Source: Ectobacillus sp. JY-23
GTDB lineage: Bacteria > Bacillota > Bacilli > Bacillales > Bacillaceae_G
DNA: 64,000 nt
Reading direction: 5' to 3'
Assembly (NCBI RefSeq): GCF_023022965.1
Contig: NZ_CP095462.1
Span: forward strand, 1,364,001-1,428,000
The position numbers were made by a program, and so were the translations under genes. Of the stretch, positions 17,756-29,687 are shown one piece after another. The notes beneath the pieces were generated by a model. The model saw only the letters and a program-made list of their open reading frames with translations, was not told the origin of the DNA and made no database searches. Every line of letters starts with the position of its first letter. The first letter of the stretch is position 1.

Positions 17756-18943
17756 ATGTTTCACAGCATTGAAGAAGCGTTGGAGGATTTACGCGCCGGT
17801 AAAGCGGTAATTGTTTGCGATGATGAAGATCGTGAAAATGAAGGGGATTTTATTGCCTTGGCAGAACATATTACACCGGAAACCGTTAACTTCATGATTA
17901 CGCATGGACGCGGTCTCGTATGTGTGCCAATTACTGAGGAGCATGCGGCAGCACTGCAGCTTGAACCCATGGTCGCTCATAATACAGATTCACACGGTAC
18001 AGCCTTTACTGTTAGTATTGATCATATCTCTACAACAACGGGCATCAGCGCTTTTGAGCGTGCCGTGACAATTCGCGCCATGCTACAAGACAGCAAACCA
18101 GCAGATTTTAAACGTCCGGGGCATATTTTTCCGCTCATCGCAAAAGCAGGTGGCGTTCTGCGTCGGGCCGGTCATACCGAAGCTGCCGTTGACCTCGCTG
18201 TGCTAGCAGGTACATCGCCAGCTGGGGTCATATGCGAAATTATAAACGAAGATGGCTCGATGGCTCGTGTTCCTGACTTGCAAGTCATCGCTAAGACGTT
18301 TAACTTGAAAATGATTACCATACAAGATTTAATTGCCTATCGTAGACGACACGAAACATTCGTATCACGTGAAGTAGAAATTCATCTACCAACACAATTT
18401 GGTGACTTTCGTGCCATTGGTTATTCTAATTCACTCGATGATAAAGAGCATATTGCTATTATTAAAGGCGAGATTACCTCTGAAACCCCTGTCCTGGTTC
18501 GGGTTCATTCAGAATGCTTAACCGGCGATGTATTTCATTCGTTCCGCTGCGATTGCGGACCGCAGCTACATGCTGCGTTGGAGCGAGTTCAGCAAGAAGG
18601 CGGCGTACTTCTGTACATGAGGCAAGAAGGGCGTGGCATTGGTCTTTTAAATAAAATGCGTGCCTATAAGTTACAGGAGGAAGGCTATGACACGGTAGAG
18701 GCCAATCATAAACTTGGCTTCCCTGCTGATTTACGTGACTACGGCATTGGTGCTCAAATTTTAAAAGATTTAGGTGTTCGTAAAATTCGCCTGCTCACCA
18801 ACAATCCACGCAAAATTGCAGGCTTGCAAGGATATGATTTGGAAGTTGTAGAACGCGTTCCACTTCAATTTCCTGCCAAAAAGGAAAATGAGGCGTATTT
18901 ACATACCAAATACGAAAAGCTTGGTCATCTACTACAATTATAA
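17756..18943 (+). CDS. ribBA: Bifunctional DHBP synthase / GTP cyclohydrolase II
   Basis: 395 residues. The N-terminal half makes 3,4-dihydroxy-2-butanone 4-phosphate from ribulose-5-phosphate (acidic loop [11 protein letters not shown], and [10 protein letters not shown]). The C-terminal half opens GTP (zinc ligands in [15 protein letters not shown], then RQEGRGIGL and LLTNNPRKI). Supplies both precursors of the lumazine. Good AGGAGGG site 7 bases before the ATG. Confidence 0.97.
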   Translation: MFHSIEEALEDLRAGKAVIVCDDEDRENEGDFIALAEHITPETVNFMITHGRGLVCVPITEEHAAALQLEPMVAHNTDSHGTAFTVSIDHISTTTGISAFERAVTIRAMLQDSKPADFKRPGHIFPLIAKAGGVLRRAGHTEAAVDLAVLAGTSPAGVICEIINEDGSMARVPDLQVIAKTFNLKMITIQDLIAYRRRHETFVSREVEIHLPTQFGDFRAIGYSNSLDDKEHIAIIKGEITSETPVLVRVHSECLTGDVFHSFRCDCGPQLHAALERVQQEGGVLLYMRQEGRGIGLLNKMRAYKLQEEGYDTVEANHKLGFPADLRDYGIGAQILKDLGVRKIRLLTNNPRKIAGLQGYDLEVVERVPLQFPAKKENEAYLHTKYEKLGHLLQL

Positions 18944-18954
18944 AAGGAGAGAAT

Positions 18955-19437
18955 ATGATGATATTTGAAGGTCATTTAGTTGGAACAGGTTTAAAAGTTG
19001 CGATTGTTGTATCTCGCTTTAATGAATTTATTACTAGCAAGCTACTTGGCGGCGCCACAGACGCTTTAAAGCGTCACGGCGTTGAAGAAACGGATATTGA
19101 TATTGCTTGGGTACCTGGGGCATTTGAAATTCCGCTTATCGCGAAAAAATTAGCGACGAGCGGCAAATATGATGCGGTTATTACACTCGGAACTGTTATT
19201 CGCGGCGCTACGACGCATTATGATTACGTATGTAATGAAGTTGCAAAAGGCGTTGCCGCCGTGTCTATGCAAACGGATATACCAATTATTTTCGGGGTAG
19301 TCACAACGGAGACAATTGAACAAGCGATTGAACGCGCAGGCACAAAAGCCGGCAACAAAGGGTGGGAATCAGCTGTTGCCGCTATTGAAATGGCTAACTT
19401 AAACAGAGAACTTAAAGCAATTGCTGTAACAATATAA
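18955..19437 (+). CDS. ribH: 6,7-dimethyl-8-ribityllumazine synthase
   Basis: 160 residues. Condenses the products of the RibBA and RibD branches. Motifs: [45 protein letters not shown] and the C-terminal [13 protein letters not shown]. Forms icosahedral 60-mers around riboflavin synthase in Bacillus (family knowledge). Two adjacent ATGs are possible starts. Last gene of the rib operon. Confidence 0.97.
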   Translation: MMIFEGHLVGTGLKVAIVVSRFNEFITSKLLGGATDALKRHGVEETDIDIAWVPGAFEIPLIAKKLATSGKYDAVITLGTVIRGATTHYDYVCNEVAKGVAAVSMQTDIPIIFGVVTTETIEQAIERAGTKAGNKGWESAVAAIEMANLNRELKAIAVTI

Positions 19438-19440
19438 ATA

Positions 19441-19475
19441 AAAAAATTTGCGCTTCTAAAAGCGCAAGTTTTTTT
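19441..19475. terminator. Bidirectional terminator between ribH and bioB
   Basis: AAAAAATTTGCGCTT/AAGCGCAAGTTTTTTT-type hairpin with T runs on both strands, between convergent operons. Confidence 0.88.
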
Positions 19476-19477
19476 AT

Positions 19478-20473
19478 TTATAAGGCACATTCTTCAATTT
19501 CAAATCCTAGGTCAGCAATCATATTCCAATCATCTGTAGGTTCTTGTCCTGCGGTTGTTAAGTAGTCTCCTACAAAGATAGAATTGGCCGCAAATAAGCC
19601 TAGTGGCTGCACAAAGCGAAGATTCACTTCACGCCCACCTGAAATACGAATTTCCTTAGATGGGTTAACAAAGCGCATCATTGCTAATATTTTCAAGCAC
19701 ATCATTGGCGTCAATTCTTTTTTTCCTTCTAGAGGCGTACCATTGACCGCCACTAAAAAGTTGCAAGGAATTGAGTCGGCATCGAGTCGTTGCAACTCAA
19801 ATGCAATATCAACACGCTGTTCCTCTGTTTCTCCCATGCCAAAAATTGCGCCGGAACAAGGAGAAATACCTGCTCCTTTCGCTTTCTCTACCGTATCTAC
19901 ACGATCATCATACGTATGTGTAGAACAAATACTTTCATAATTGTTGACATGCGTATTCAGATTATGATTGTAGCGATGTACGCCCGCCTCAGCTAGCCGT
20001 TTTGCATGATCTTCGTTTAAAAACCCTAGGCAACAACAAATCTTGAGATCTGTGGTGTCTCTAATTTCTTGTACAGCACTGATTACATGCTCTACTTCTT
20101 TATTCGTTGGACGACGTCCAGAGGCAACGATGCAGTATGTACCAGCTTTACGGCGAATAGCTTCCTGCGCGCCCTCCACGATTTTTTCTTTCGTCAGCCA
20201 TGCGTATTTATCAATGGGGGCCTCGGATACAATCGATTGAGAACAATAACCGCAATCCTCCGGACATAAACCAGACTTTGTATTAATAATCATGTTCAGC
20301 TTTACTTTTTTTCCGTAGTAATGATGACGAATAATGTAAGCGGCATTCATAATTTCCAACACTTCTTCATCCGGCGTTTGTAGAATGTGCAGCGCGTCTG
20401 CTTTCGTAATTCCTTTTCCTTCAATTACATCATGCGCGAGTTGCTTCCAATTTGTTTTTGTTTCTGTTTCCAT
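19478..20473 (-). CDS. bioB: Biotin synthase
   Basis: Radical SAM enzyme that inserts sulfur into dethiobiotin. 331 residues. The cluster motif CPEDCGYCSQS (CxxxCxxC) is at about residues 67-77. Also CSGAIFGMGET and GGREVNLR, typical of BioB. Its GGGGGAGAAAAAG site and start codon lie inside the end of bioC, overlapping it by 44 bases. Last gene of the biotin operon. Confidence 0.97.
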   Translation of the reverse strand: METETKTNWKQLAHDVIEGKGITKADALHILQTPDEEVLEIMNAAYIIRHHYYGKKVKLNMIINTKSGLCPEDCGYCSQSIVSEAPIDKYAWLTKEKIVEGAQEAIRRKAGTYCIVASGRRPTNKEVEHVISAVQEIRDTTDLKICCCLGFLNEDHAKRLAEAGVHRYNHNLNTHVNNYESICSTHTYDDRVDTVEKAKGAGISPCSGAIFGMGETEEQRVDIAFELQRLDADSIPCNFLVAVNGTPLEGKKELTPMMCLKILAMMRFVNPSKEIRISGGREVNLRFVQPLGLFAANSIFVGDYLTTAGQEPTDDWNMIADLGFEIEECAL

Positions 20474-21260
20474 TCTTTTTCTCCCCCTTTTTCATAGAAC
20501 AAATAAATGTATGGTATGTAGCTGGAATGTATCCATAATCCCCAAATTGTTTTTCATACAGCGCTATTACTTGACGGAACAGACTTGGACTTTGCATATA
20601 CGAGCCCGTATTACTGTTTGTCGCACCTACTTTTCGAACGGAGTGAAAAAATTCATATACAGTTGGAAAGTGTTCTACATAGTACGCTTCAGATATACAT
20701 AAATGGTCGTATGCATCACATAATTCTTTGAGTGCACTTTTGGTAAAAAAACGCTGTCCCATCCTTTTATTTGTAATGCCTTGACAAGCTTGCTCATACA
20801 CCGTGTGTAACTCATAAAACGTTTTTTCACCGAATATTGTAAACAGTAAGTTCCCACCTGGACGGAGTACTTCATGAAGACGTAGCAGTGTTTGAGATAC
20901 ATCATTTAGCCATTGAAAGGTAGCATTGGAAATAATGAGGTTATATGTAGTATTCAAGCGAAGCTGCTCCACATCCTCACATATAAATGTAACGCGGTTG
21001 CTGTTTAAACGTGCACGTGCCATAGCAATCATTTCAGGGGCTAGGTCTACGGCAGTTATGGTAGATTGCGGAAACAACCTCAGCAATTTTTCTGTAACAT
21101 AACCTGTTCCACAACCGATTTCTAAAATTGAAATCGGCTTACTGTTGACCTGAAGCAGATTAATAAGTGCATCTCCCATTTTCTTCTGTACATTCGCATA
21201 TTCATCATACGTTGCGGCAGCTTTATTGAAGCGCTTTTTGAGAAGGCTTTTATCAATCAT
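20430..21260 (-). CDS. bioC: Malonyl-ACP O-methyltransferase BioC
   Basis: Methylates malonyl-ACP so that fatty-acid synthesis can build the pimeloyl chain. 276 residues: N-terminal LLKKRFNKAAATYDEYA, SAM motif I ILEIGCGTGYVTEKL, and ISNATFQWL. It shares one base with bioH (TAATG). The last 20 or so residues are very Lys/Asn-rich and come from the overlap with the bioB ribosome binding site, so this tail is probably not functional. Confidence 0.93.
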   Translation of the reverse strand: MIDKSLLKKRFNKAAATYDEYANVQKKMGDALINLLQVNSKPISILEIGCGTGYVTEKLLRLFPQSTITAVDLAPEMIAMARARLNSNRVTFICEDVEQLRLNTTYNLIISNATFQWLNDVSQTLLRLHEVLRPGGNLLFTIFGEKTFYELHTVYEQACQGITNKRMGQRFFTKSALKELCDAYDHLCISEAYYVEHFPTVYEFFHSVRKVGATNSNTGSYMQSPSLFRQVIALYEKQFGDYGYIPATYHTFICSMKKGEKKNGNRNKNKLEATRA

Positions 21261-21960
21261 TATGTAACCTCCGCTGCAAATTGTTTAATTAGATCAGCAC
21301 ACTCCCTCGCTTGTGTTATATGAGGTGCATGCCCTACTTCAGGCCACACATACAGCCGTGCACCTGTTTTTTGCTGTATATAATACGCCCCTGCAACTGG
21401 ACATACATTGTCTGCTTCACCATGCAATAAAAGTAACGGCGTTTGTATTGCTTCTAAGGTGTTCCTCATGTCTCTTTCCAATAGGTAAGAAAGACCCACC
21501 AATAAAGAATGGACATCATAGTCTTGAAATCTAGCACGCAGGGTCGAAAACGTTTGGTAATAGATACTCTCTTGCTCGGTAAACATGCTTGTATCAAACC
21601 TTGCCAGTGTCTTCATTTTGTCAGTCAATATACCGCGCTTCATACGAGTGACAAACGACACTGGCCAACCTGGATAATCGACTGCTTTGGTAAACCGTGC
21701 TGTACCACTTAGGAGAACAATACCTAGCACTTGTTCTTGCTGCGCCACTTGAAGTGCAACCAATGCTCCTAGAGACCATCCAATTAAAATAACATTCTCT
21801 TCCTCTGCGATTGCTTTTATCACTCTTTGCTCAAACTCATGTACCTCATCCATATGATGCCAATTGATGAAGCGAATTCGATAAGATGTTAGATAGGAAC
21901 ATAGTTCCCCCCAAACAGGCGTATCCATTCCCCAGCCAGACAGCATCAGAAAGGTCGGTC

Positions 21961-21964
<4 letters not shown>
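21260..21964 (-). CDS. bioH: BioH-type carboxylesterase (alpha/beta hydrolase)
   Basis: Within a bio operon such a hydrolase is expected to free pimeloyl-ACP from its methyl ester, closing the BioC-BioH route. 234 residues from the ATG at 21964, which overlaps the bioF stop (ATGA). Nucleophile elbow [11 protein letters not shown], acid in [10 protein letters not shown], and histidine in [10 protein letters not shown]. There is no bioI or bioW in the window, in line with this route. Specific function is inferred from context. Confidence 0.85.
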
Positions 21965-25183
<3,219 letters not shown>

Positions 25184-25195
25184 AATTTCAGCCCC

Positions 25196-25228
25196 TTTGT
25201 TAACTGTTTATAAAAAAAGGTTAACATT
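25196..25228. promoter_or_regulatory. BirA operator of the biotin operon
   Basis: TTTGTTAAC and GTTAACATT separated by 15 bases, the Firmicute BirA pattern TTGTTAAC-N15-GTTAACAA. It lies between the candidate promoter (TTGACA at 25242-25247 on the minus strand) and the bioA start. A further GTTAAC half-site lies at 25258-25263. Confidence 0.85.
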
Positions 25229-25263
25229 ATTACTGAAACTATGTCAATCCATATAATGTTAAC

Positions 25264-25473
25264 TTTCAGACTATAATTTACATAAGGTAATGGTTAATTC
25301 CATGTCGTTTTCCACATAAGTAGCAGAACGAACAAAAAGATTAGAACGACTCGTAAGATGTATGTGTTCAGACTCAAAACAAGTGTCTTTTGAGCCGTAA
25401 ACATAGCTGTACATTCTTTCTTTTTCTCTCCTATCACAAGAATATTACGTTTTATTTTTGTTGACGCGTTAGC
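25264..25473. other. Intergenic stretch upstream of bioA
   Basis: 210 bases, no gene recognised. It holds an imperfect inverted repeat GACTCAAAACAAGTGTCTTTTGAGC at about 25372-25396 whose role I cannot tell. Confidence 0.25.
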
Positions 25474-25503
25474 AAAAAAGGTGCCCCGTACTACGGGACA
25501 CCC
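25474..25503 (-). terminator. Terminator of the DUF554 gene
   Basis: GGTG(C)CCCGTA/TACGGG(A)CACC hairpin followed by a T run on the minus strand. Confidence 0.85.
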
Positions 25504-25508
25504 TCTTT

Positions 25509-26210
25509 CTAAAATAAGCTAACGATTGTTACTAATAAAATTGCAATCAGCAAACTTGGTAGCATATTTGCCACACGAATCTTAACAACCTCCAAAATAT
25601 TCAAGCCGATTGCCACAATCATAATTCCTCCAACAGCTGTAATCTCCAAAATGATTGCATCCATTAACACCTCTGGTACAAATGCTTGAATTTGCGTGGC
25701 AAACAAGGCAATAAAGCCTTGATACAAGATAACAGGAACTGCTGATAGCATGACACCAATCCCGAGCGCAGATGTAAAGATAATGGCCGAAATGCCATCA
25801 AGCATGGCTTTTGTAAATAATACAGTATGATCATGACGTAAACCGCTATCCAATGCGCCGACAATTGCCATGGCTCCCACTACATATACAAGCGTTGCTG
25901 TAACGAATCCCCGGGCAATATTTCCTTTTTCTTTCGCACCCACACGCTTCTCAATCCATAGACCTAAACTATTCAATTTCTCTTCTAAATTCCACCATTC
26001 TCCAATGGCAGAGCCAATAGCAATACTGCTAATAACGATAAGAAATTGCTCACTTTTCAAGCCCATTCCGACACCTAAAATGAGAACAGCCAATCCAATT
26101 CCTTGCATAACAGTTGCCTTCATCCGCTCTGAAATATTACGTAATACCAATCCGAACAAACTGCCGATAATAATTGCAACTCCGTTTACTAATGTTCCGA
26201 GCAACACCAC
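25509..26210 (-). CDS. DUF554 membrane protein
   Basis: 233 residues, seven or so transmembrane segments, small-residue-rich. The start MVLLGTLVNGVAIIIGSLFG and the internal GSAIGEWWNLEEKL and MLDGISAIIF stretches are the DUF554 (YdfK/YqgA-like) pattern. GTG start with AAGGGG upstream. Transport-like by topology; no substrate is known. Single-gene unit with its own terminator. Confidence 0.82.
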   Translation of the reverse strand: MVLLGTLVNGVAIIIGSLFGLVLRNISERMKATVMQGIGLAVLILGVGMGLKSEQFLIVISSIAIGSAIGEWWNLEEKLNSLGLWIEKRVGAKEKGNIARGFVTATLVYVVGAMAIVGALDSGLRHDHTVLFTKAMLDGISAIIFTSALGIGVMLSAVPVILYQGFIALFATQIQAFVPEVLMDAIILEITAVGGIMIVAIGLNILEVVKIRVANMLPSLLIAILLVTIVSLF

Positions 26211-26284
26211 ATTTTACATCCCCTTTTCTCAATATTTTCATATCATATTGGTTTTTAACAAAATTTTCAATACAAAATAAAAGA

Positions 26285-26312
26285 TTGACAGCTTAAAAGC
26301 TTTTGTGATAAA
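26285..26312 (+). promoter_or_regulatory. Promoter of the T-box leader
   Basis: TTGACA at 26285-26290 and, after 16 bases, GATAAA at 26307-26312 with TGT before it (extended -10). Transcription would start just before the first T-box. Confidence 0.65.
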
Positions 26313-26329
26313 ACTTTAAATAACAAATG

Positions 26330-26566
26330 AATGAACGAGCGTAGACAGGAATTCAGTAGTGACTCATCTATGACAACAGAGAGCTGATGGTTGGTGCAAA
26401 TCAGTGCAAGATGAAACATGAATTACACTCCTTGAGCTTTCTTCGTGAGTAGCGAAGAACGGATTCTTTCCGTTATCCCATTAAGGTGATTTTTATTTGA
26501 AATCATAACGTTAGGGTGGTACCGCGATTACTTTCGCCCCTGCTTTTAGAGCAGGGGCGTTTTTTA
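26330..26566 (+). ncRNA. T-box leader 1 (probable tyrosine specificity)
   Basis: Stem I features: AGAGAGCTGATGGTTGGTGCAA near 26377, then GAATTACACTCC where TAC followed by A is the likely specifier codon (tyrosine). The T-box core AGGGTGGTACCGCG is at 26513-26526. A complete terminator CGCCCCTGC...GCAGGGGCG plus T run is at 26535-26565. Uncharged tRNA-Tyr binding would let transcription pass. The specifier is read from position, not from a fold. Confidence 0.93.
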
Positions 26567-26572
26567 TTTTGT

Positions 26573-26756
26573 GGCTGTGCTAAAGCCTAATGTTAAGCAT
26601 TTGTACTTGTTGATGGGAGTGCAGGGGGTGAGACTCCTGCAGAAAAAGCGAGTCAAAGGGAGAACCCGTAGGCGCATAGCGCCGAAGAGGCTCCCTGGCC
26701 ACCCGCAGAAAGCGAACCCCCATAACGGAAATCAACAACGAACTTTAACAGAACCA
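26573..26756. repeat. Bacillus intergenic repeat between two T-boxes
   Basis: 184-base element starting GGCTGTGCTAAAGCC, with GTTGATGGGAGTGCAGG, GAGACTCCTGC, GGCGCATAGCGCC as central stem, GCAGAAAGCGAAC and ATCAACAACGAAC at the far end. The ends pair (GTTGAT/ATCAAC). I recognise this type as a widely scattered Bacillaceae intergenic element. A shorter relative occurs at 54986-55093. Confidence 0.75.
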
Positions 26757-26770
26757 TTTTTATAACACGG

Positions 26771-26997
26771 CTATGACAGGAATTCAGTAGTTTTTCATTT
26801 ATGACGACAGAGAGCTGATGGTTGGTGCGAATCAGTGCAAGATGAGAGACGAATTACACTCCTTGAGCTTTCTTCGTGAGTAGCGAAGAACGGATTTTTT
26901 TCCGTTATCATGTTAAGATGATTTTCATTTGAAATCATAACGTTAGGGTGGTACCGCGATACTTTCGCCCCTGCTTTTAGAGCAGGGGCGTTTTTTT
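26771..26997 (+). ncRNA. T-box leader 2 (probable tyrosine specificity)
   Basis: Near-copy of leader 1: the same AGAGAGCTGATGGTTGGTG, the same GAATTACACTCC specifier region, the same AGGGTGGTACCGCG (26945-26958) and the same terminator (26966-26997). Differences are few and mostly in loops. No separate promoter is seen, so both leaders are probably in one transcript and act in series. Confidence 0.93.
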
Positions 26998-27017
26998 ATG
27001 AAAGGAGAGAGGTTTAT

Positions 27018-27092
27018 ATGCTACACGGTCATACAGGAGGGATTGTCCGATATCGACGCTCTCTCCCTATCGACATACTTATGATACGTTAA
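27018..27092 (+). CDS. Possible 24-residue leader peptide
   Basis: ATG with a very good AAAGGAGAGAGG site 5 bases upstream, directly after the second T-box terminator and 24 bases before the transporter gene. The peptide is basic (IVRYRRSLP) and not similar to anything I know. It may be a short translated leader or chance. Confidence 0.3.
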   Translation: MLHGHTGGIVRYRRSLPIDILMIR

Positions 27093-27116
27093 CCATACAA
27101 AAAGAGGAGAATGATG

Positions 27117-28490
27117 ATGATAACAAGACTACAAGCCATTTGGCTTACATTTGGATTATTTATATTGATTGGGGTAGGTGTGATTGCTCTTAAAGCTGCT
27201 CCTCATATCCCGATTTTAGCAGGAATTATGATTTTACTTGCTTTTGGTTTTTTCAAGCGCATCTCTTGGAGTACAATGGAGCAAGGAATGCGCCAAGGTA
27301 TATCGGCTGGCATTCCGTCTATTTTTATCTTTTTACTTGTCGGTATTTTAATTGCGGTATGGATTGCGTCAGGCACAATACCAACCTTGATGGTGTTTGG
27401 TTTTGAATTATTCAGTACACGCTTCTTCTTAGTAACCGTTTTTGTTGTTTGTGCGATTGTGGGCACAAGTATCGGTAGCGCCTTTACAACAGCAGCGACT
27501 GTCGGCCTTGCATTTTTAGGGATTGGGGAAGCACTGGGATATAATCCAGCTTTAGTTGCAGGCGCAATCGTTTCAGGCGCATTCTTCGGTGATAAAATGT
27601 CACCTTTATCTGATACAACAAACTTGGCACCCGCCATATCTGCGGTCGATATGTTTGCACATATTCGCAATATGATGTGGACGACGATACCAGCCTTTGT
27701 GGTTACTGTGATATTATTTCTAGCTTTAGAAACGGAACCAACAAAAGCAGCTAACACTACTTCTTTTATAAGTACATTACATGCACATGCTCATATCTCA
27801 TGGTTGACTTTACTTCCAGTCTTAGTTTTATTCTTAGTGGGTTTTAAAAAGGTTCCGGCAATTCCATCGTTGCTAGCAGGTATTGTAGCAGGTATTATTA
27901 TCCTTTTTGCTTCAGCACCCCATACATCACCTGCTGATCTCATCCAAATCATGCAGTCAGGCTTTAAATCTGAAACCGGTGTAGAAAACATTGACCGCTT
28001 ATTAACAAGAGGTGGTTTGGAAAGCATGCTTTCATCTGCTGCACTTATCTTTCTTGCGCTTGGTATGGGAGGATTACTTCAAGCACTTGGAATAATTGAA
28101 CAGCTTATGGGAGCATTGGCTCAATTTGTTCAAACGACAGGTAAACTGATTGCATCAACCGCTCTTACCGCAATTGGTGTAAACTTCTTAATCGGTGAGC
28201 AATACTTATCTATTATATTACCTGGTCAAACATTTGCAGGTCACTTTGATAAACTTGGTTTAGAGCGTAAGAATCTATCACGCGTTTTAGAAGATGCCGG
28301 TACTGTAGTTAATCCGCTTGTGCCGTGGGGAGTCAGCGGCGTGTTTTTATCTGGGATTCTCCAAGTACCAACTGTGCAATATGCACCTTTTGCGTTCTTC
28401 TGCTTACTATGTCCAGTCATTACAATCATAACTGGTTTTGCTAACATTGGTATTACACGGATTACAAAAAGAGAGCATGCTACGATGTAG
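27117..28490 (+). CDS. NhaC-family transporter under T-box control, probable tyrosine transporter
   Basis: 457 residues, 10-12 membrane segments, with NhaC family features: GTSIGSAFTTAATVG, GAIVSGAFFGDKMSPLSDTTNLAPA and VPWGVSGVFLSGILQVPT. NhaC proteins are sodium/proton antiporters by name, but comparative work on T-boxes has proposed that members with tyrosine T-boxes move tyrosine. The two leaders upstream support that here. Three consecutive ATGs begin the frame; the third (27117) has the best spacing from GAGGAG. The last 11 bases overlap the convergent gerAB gene. Confidence 0.85.
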   Translation: MITRLQAIWLTFGLFILIGVGVIALKAAPHIPILAGIMILLAFGFFKRISWSTMEQGMRQGISAGIPSIFIFLLVGILIAVWIASGTIPTLMVFGFELFSTRFFLVTVFVVCAIVGTSIGSAFTTAATVGLAFLGIGEALGYNPALVAGAIVSGAFFGDKMSPLSDTTNLAPAISAVDMFAHIRNMMWTTIPAFVVTVILFLALETEPTKAANTTSFISTLHAHAHISWLTLLPVLVLFLVGFKKVPAIPSLLAGIVAGIIILFASAPHTSPADLIQIMQSGFKSETGVENIDRLLTRGGLESMLSSAALIFLALGMGGLLQALGIIEQLMGALAQFVQTTGKLIASTALTAIGVNFLIGEQYLSIILPGQTFAGHFDKLGLERKNLSRVLEDAGTVVNPLVPWGVSGVFLSGILQVPTVQYAPFAFFCLLCPVITIITGFANIGITRITKREHATM

Positions 28491-29598
28491 CGCGCTCTTT
28501 TTTTTGCTTTCTTTTTGCAGCAATCCATGTAGATACAAATAAAATATAAGGATAGACAAACACAATATAGAAAGCTGTTTTATTAAAGTATAGTCCCGCA
28601 GTATAAACTTGACTTCTAGTTTGAAACCATAGCGCGCACAGAAATAATATAACCGCAACGACATATAGAGCTGTTTTTTGTGAGATAGGCATATGTTTCT
28701 TTATGCCCTTTGTTAACCCCCACAAGTATATTGCAATAATGGGTAGAATTGCTAACATAAACACGCACAGCACTATAACTTGATATTGCTCAAAAAAAGG
28801 AAACTTGACTACTTTATACATACTGAGCGTAGGCCAAGCAGATTTAATAATTTCTTGTCCTCCGAAAAAGCCAATTGCTAAAATAATCAAAAAGAGAAAT
28901 GCCATATTTGTTAAAAACACACCAATTTGACCGTATTTTTGAACTTTTTCCCTATTTTGAATATAGGGATAGTAAAAGTAAATTCCTTCAAACCCAGCTA
29001 AAGAAAGAGACATCTCATACACCGCTCGGAGCATTTTAGACAGCGGTACTTCAAATAACGGCAAAAAGTTTTCCAGCTCACAATACGGAAAAAGCTGATA
29101 CAGAACAAATAACACTGTGGAAGAGAGGATTACACTATAAAAGCATAATCCCATAACAACACGTATTCCTCCTAGAATTGTATATATAGACAAAATCATA
29201 AGTATACCGCTAACAAACCAGTTTGGAATCTCGGGAAACATATATGTCGTTAAAATTTCAAAGTATGTGACTGTCACCATAAGCACTGAATAACAACAAT
29301 ATAACATAGCTGCGAGATTCAAAAAGCTACCCAACCATTTACCGAATACCAGCCGATGAATATCGTATATATCTTTATCCTTAAAGCGCTGAAGGGTACG
29401 AATGATGACAAACATAGTAAAATGTGCGTATAAGCCTGCTAATACCACCGCAAAAATCGCATCTTGCTTAGCGTGTAAATAAACAAACCTTTGGAACACG
29501 GCAAGACCAATTCCTGTTTGGGCACCAATAACAGCAAAAATCACCAAGTACGCTTCAAATGTTTTAGCTGCTGGAATCGCTCCTGATTGTTTCATCAC
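28480..29598 (-). CDS. Spore germination permease, GerAB family (orphan)
   Basis: 372 residues, about ten transmembrane helices. Sequence character fits the GerAB/spore permease branch of the APC superfamily: N-terminal EAYLVIFAVIGAQTGIGL, FEIPNW-type loops (MFPEIPNWFVSG), and the C-terminal LWGLTKGIKKHMP. Normally encoded with GerAA and GerAC; neither is adjacent here. Convergent with and overlapping the NhaC gene by 11 bases. AAGAAGGGG upstream of the ATG. Expected in the spore inner membrane. Confidence 0.85.
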   Translation of the reverse strand: MMKQSGAIPAAKTFEAYLVIFAVIGAQTGIGLAVFQRFVYLHAKQDAIFAVVLAGLYAHFTMFVIIRTLQRFKDKDIYDIHRLVFGKWLGSFLNLAAMLYCCYSVLMVTVTYFEILTTYMFPEIPNWFVSGILMILSIYTILGGIRVVMGLCFYSVILSSTVLFVLYQLFPYCELENFLPLFEVPLSKMLRAVYEMSLSLAGFEGIYFYYPYIQNREKVQKYGQIGVFLTNMAFLFLIILAIGFFGGQEIIKSAWPTLSMYKVVKFPFFEQYQVIVLCVFMLAILPIIAIYLWGLTKGIKKHMPISQKTALYVVAVILFLCALWFQTRSQVYTAGLYFNKTAFYIVFVYPYILFVSTWIAAKRKQKKERATS

Positions 29599-29659
29599 AT
29601 GCCCCTTCTTTACCTTTGTTTATTTACCATTTTGTACATTTTAAGGGATAACTATGTAT

Positions 29660-29687
29660 AAAAGCAGTCCTTTTCAGGACTGCTTTT
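29660..29687. terminator. Terminator overlapping the sortase stop
   Basis: AAAAGCAGTCC/GGACTGCTTTT hairpin, whose first arm on the minus strand codes for the last residues of the sortase. Confidence 0.8.

Noticed and set aside
26571-26765. Open frame of 64 codons between the T-boxes
   Set aside because: It lies entirely inside the dispersed repeat and its hairpin, has no ribosome binding site, and is Arg/Lys-rich as expected for the translation of a structured repeat.
26285-26997. rRNA or tRNA gene signals
   Set aside because: The structured region is fully explained by two T-boxes and a repeat; no tRNA cloverleaf or rRNA segment was found anywhere in the window.
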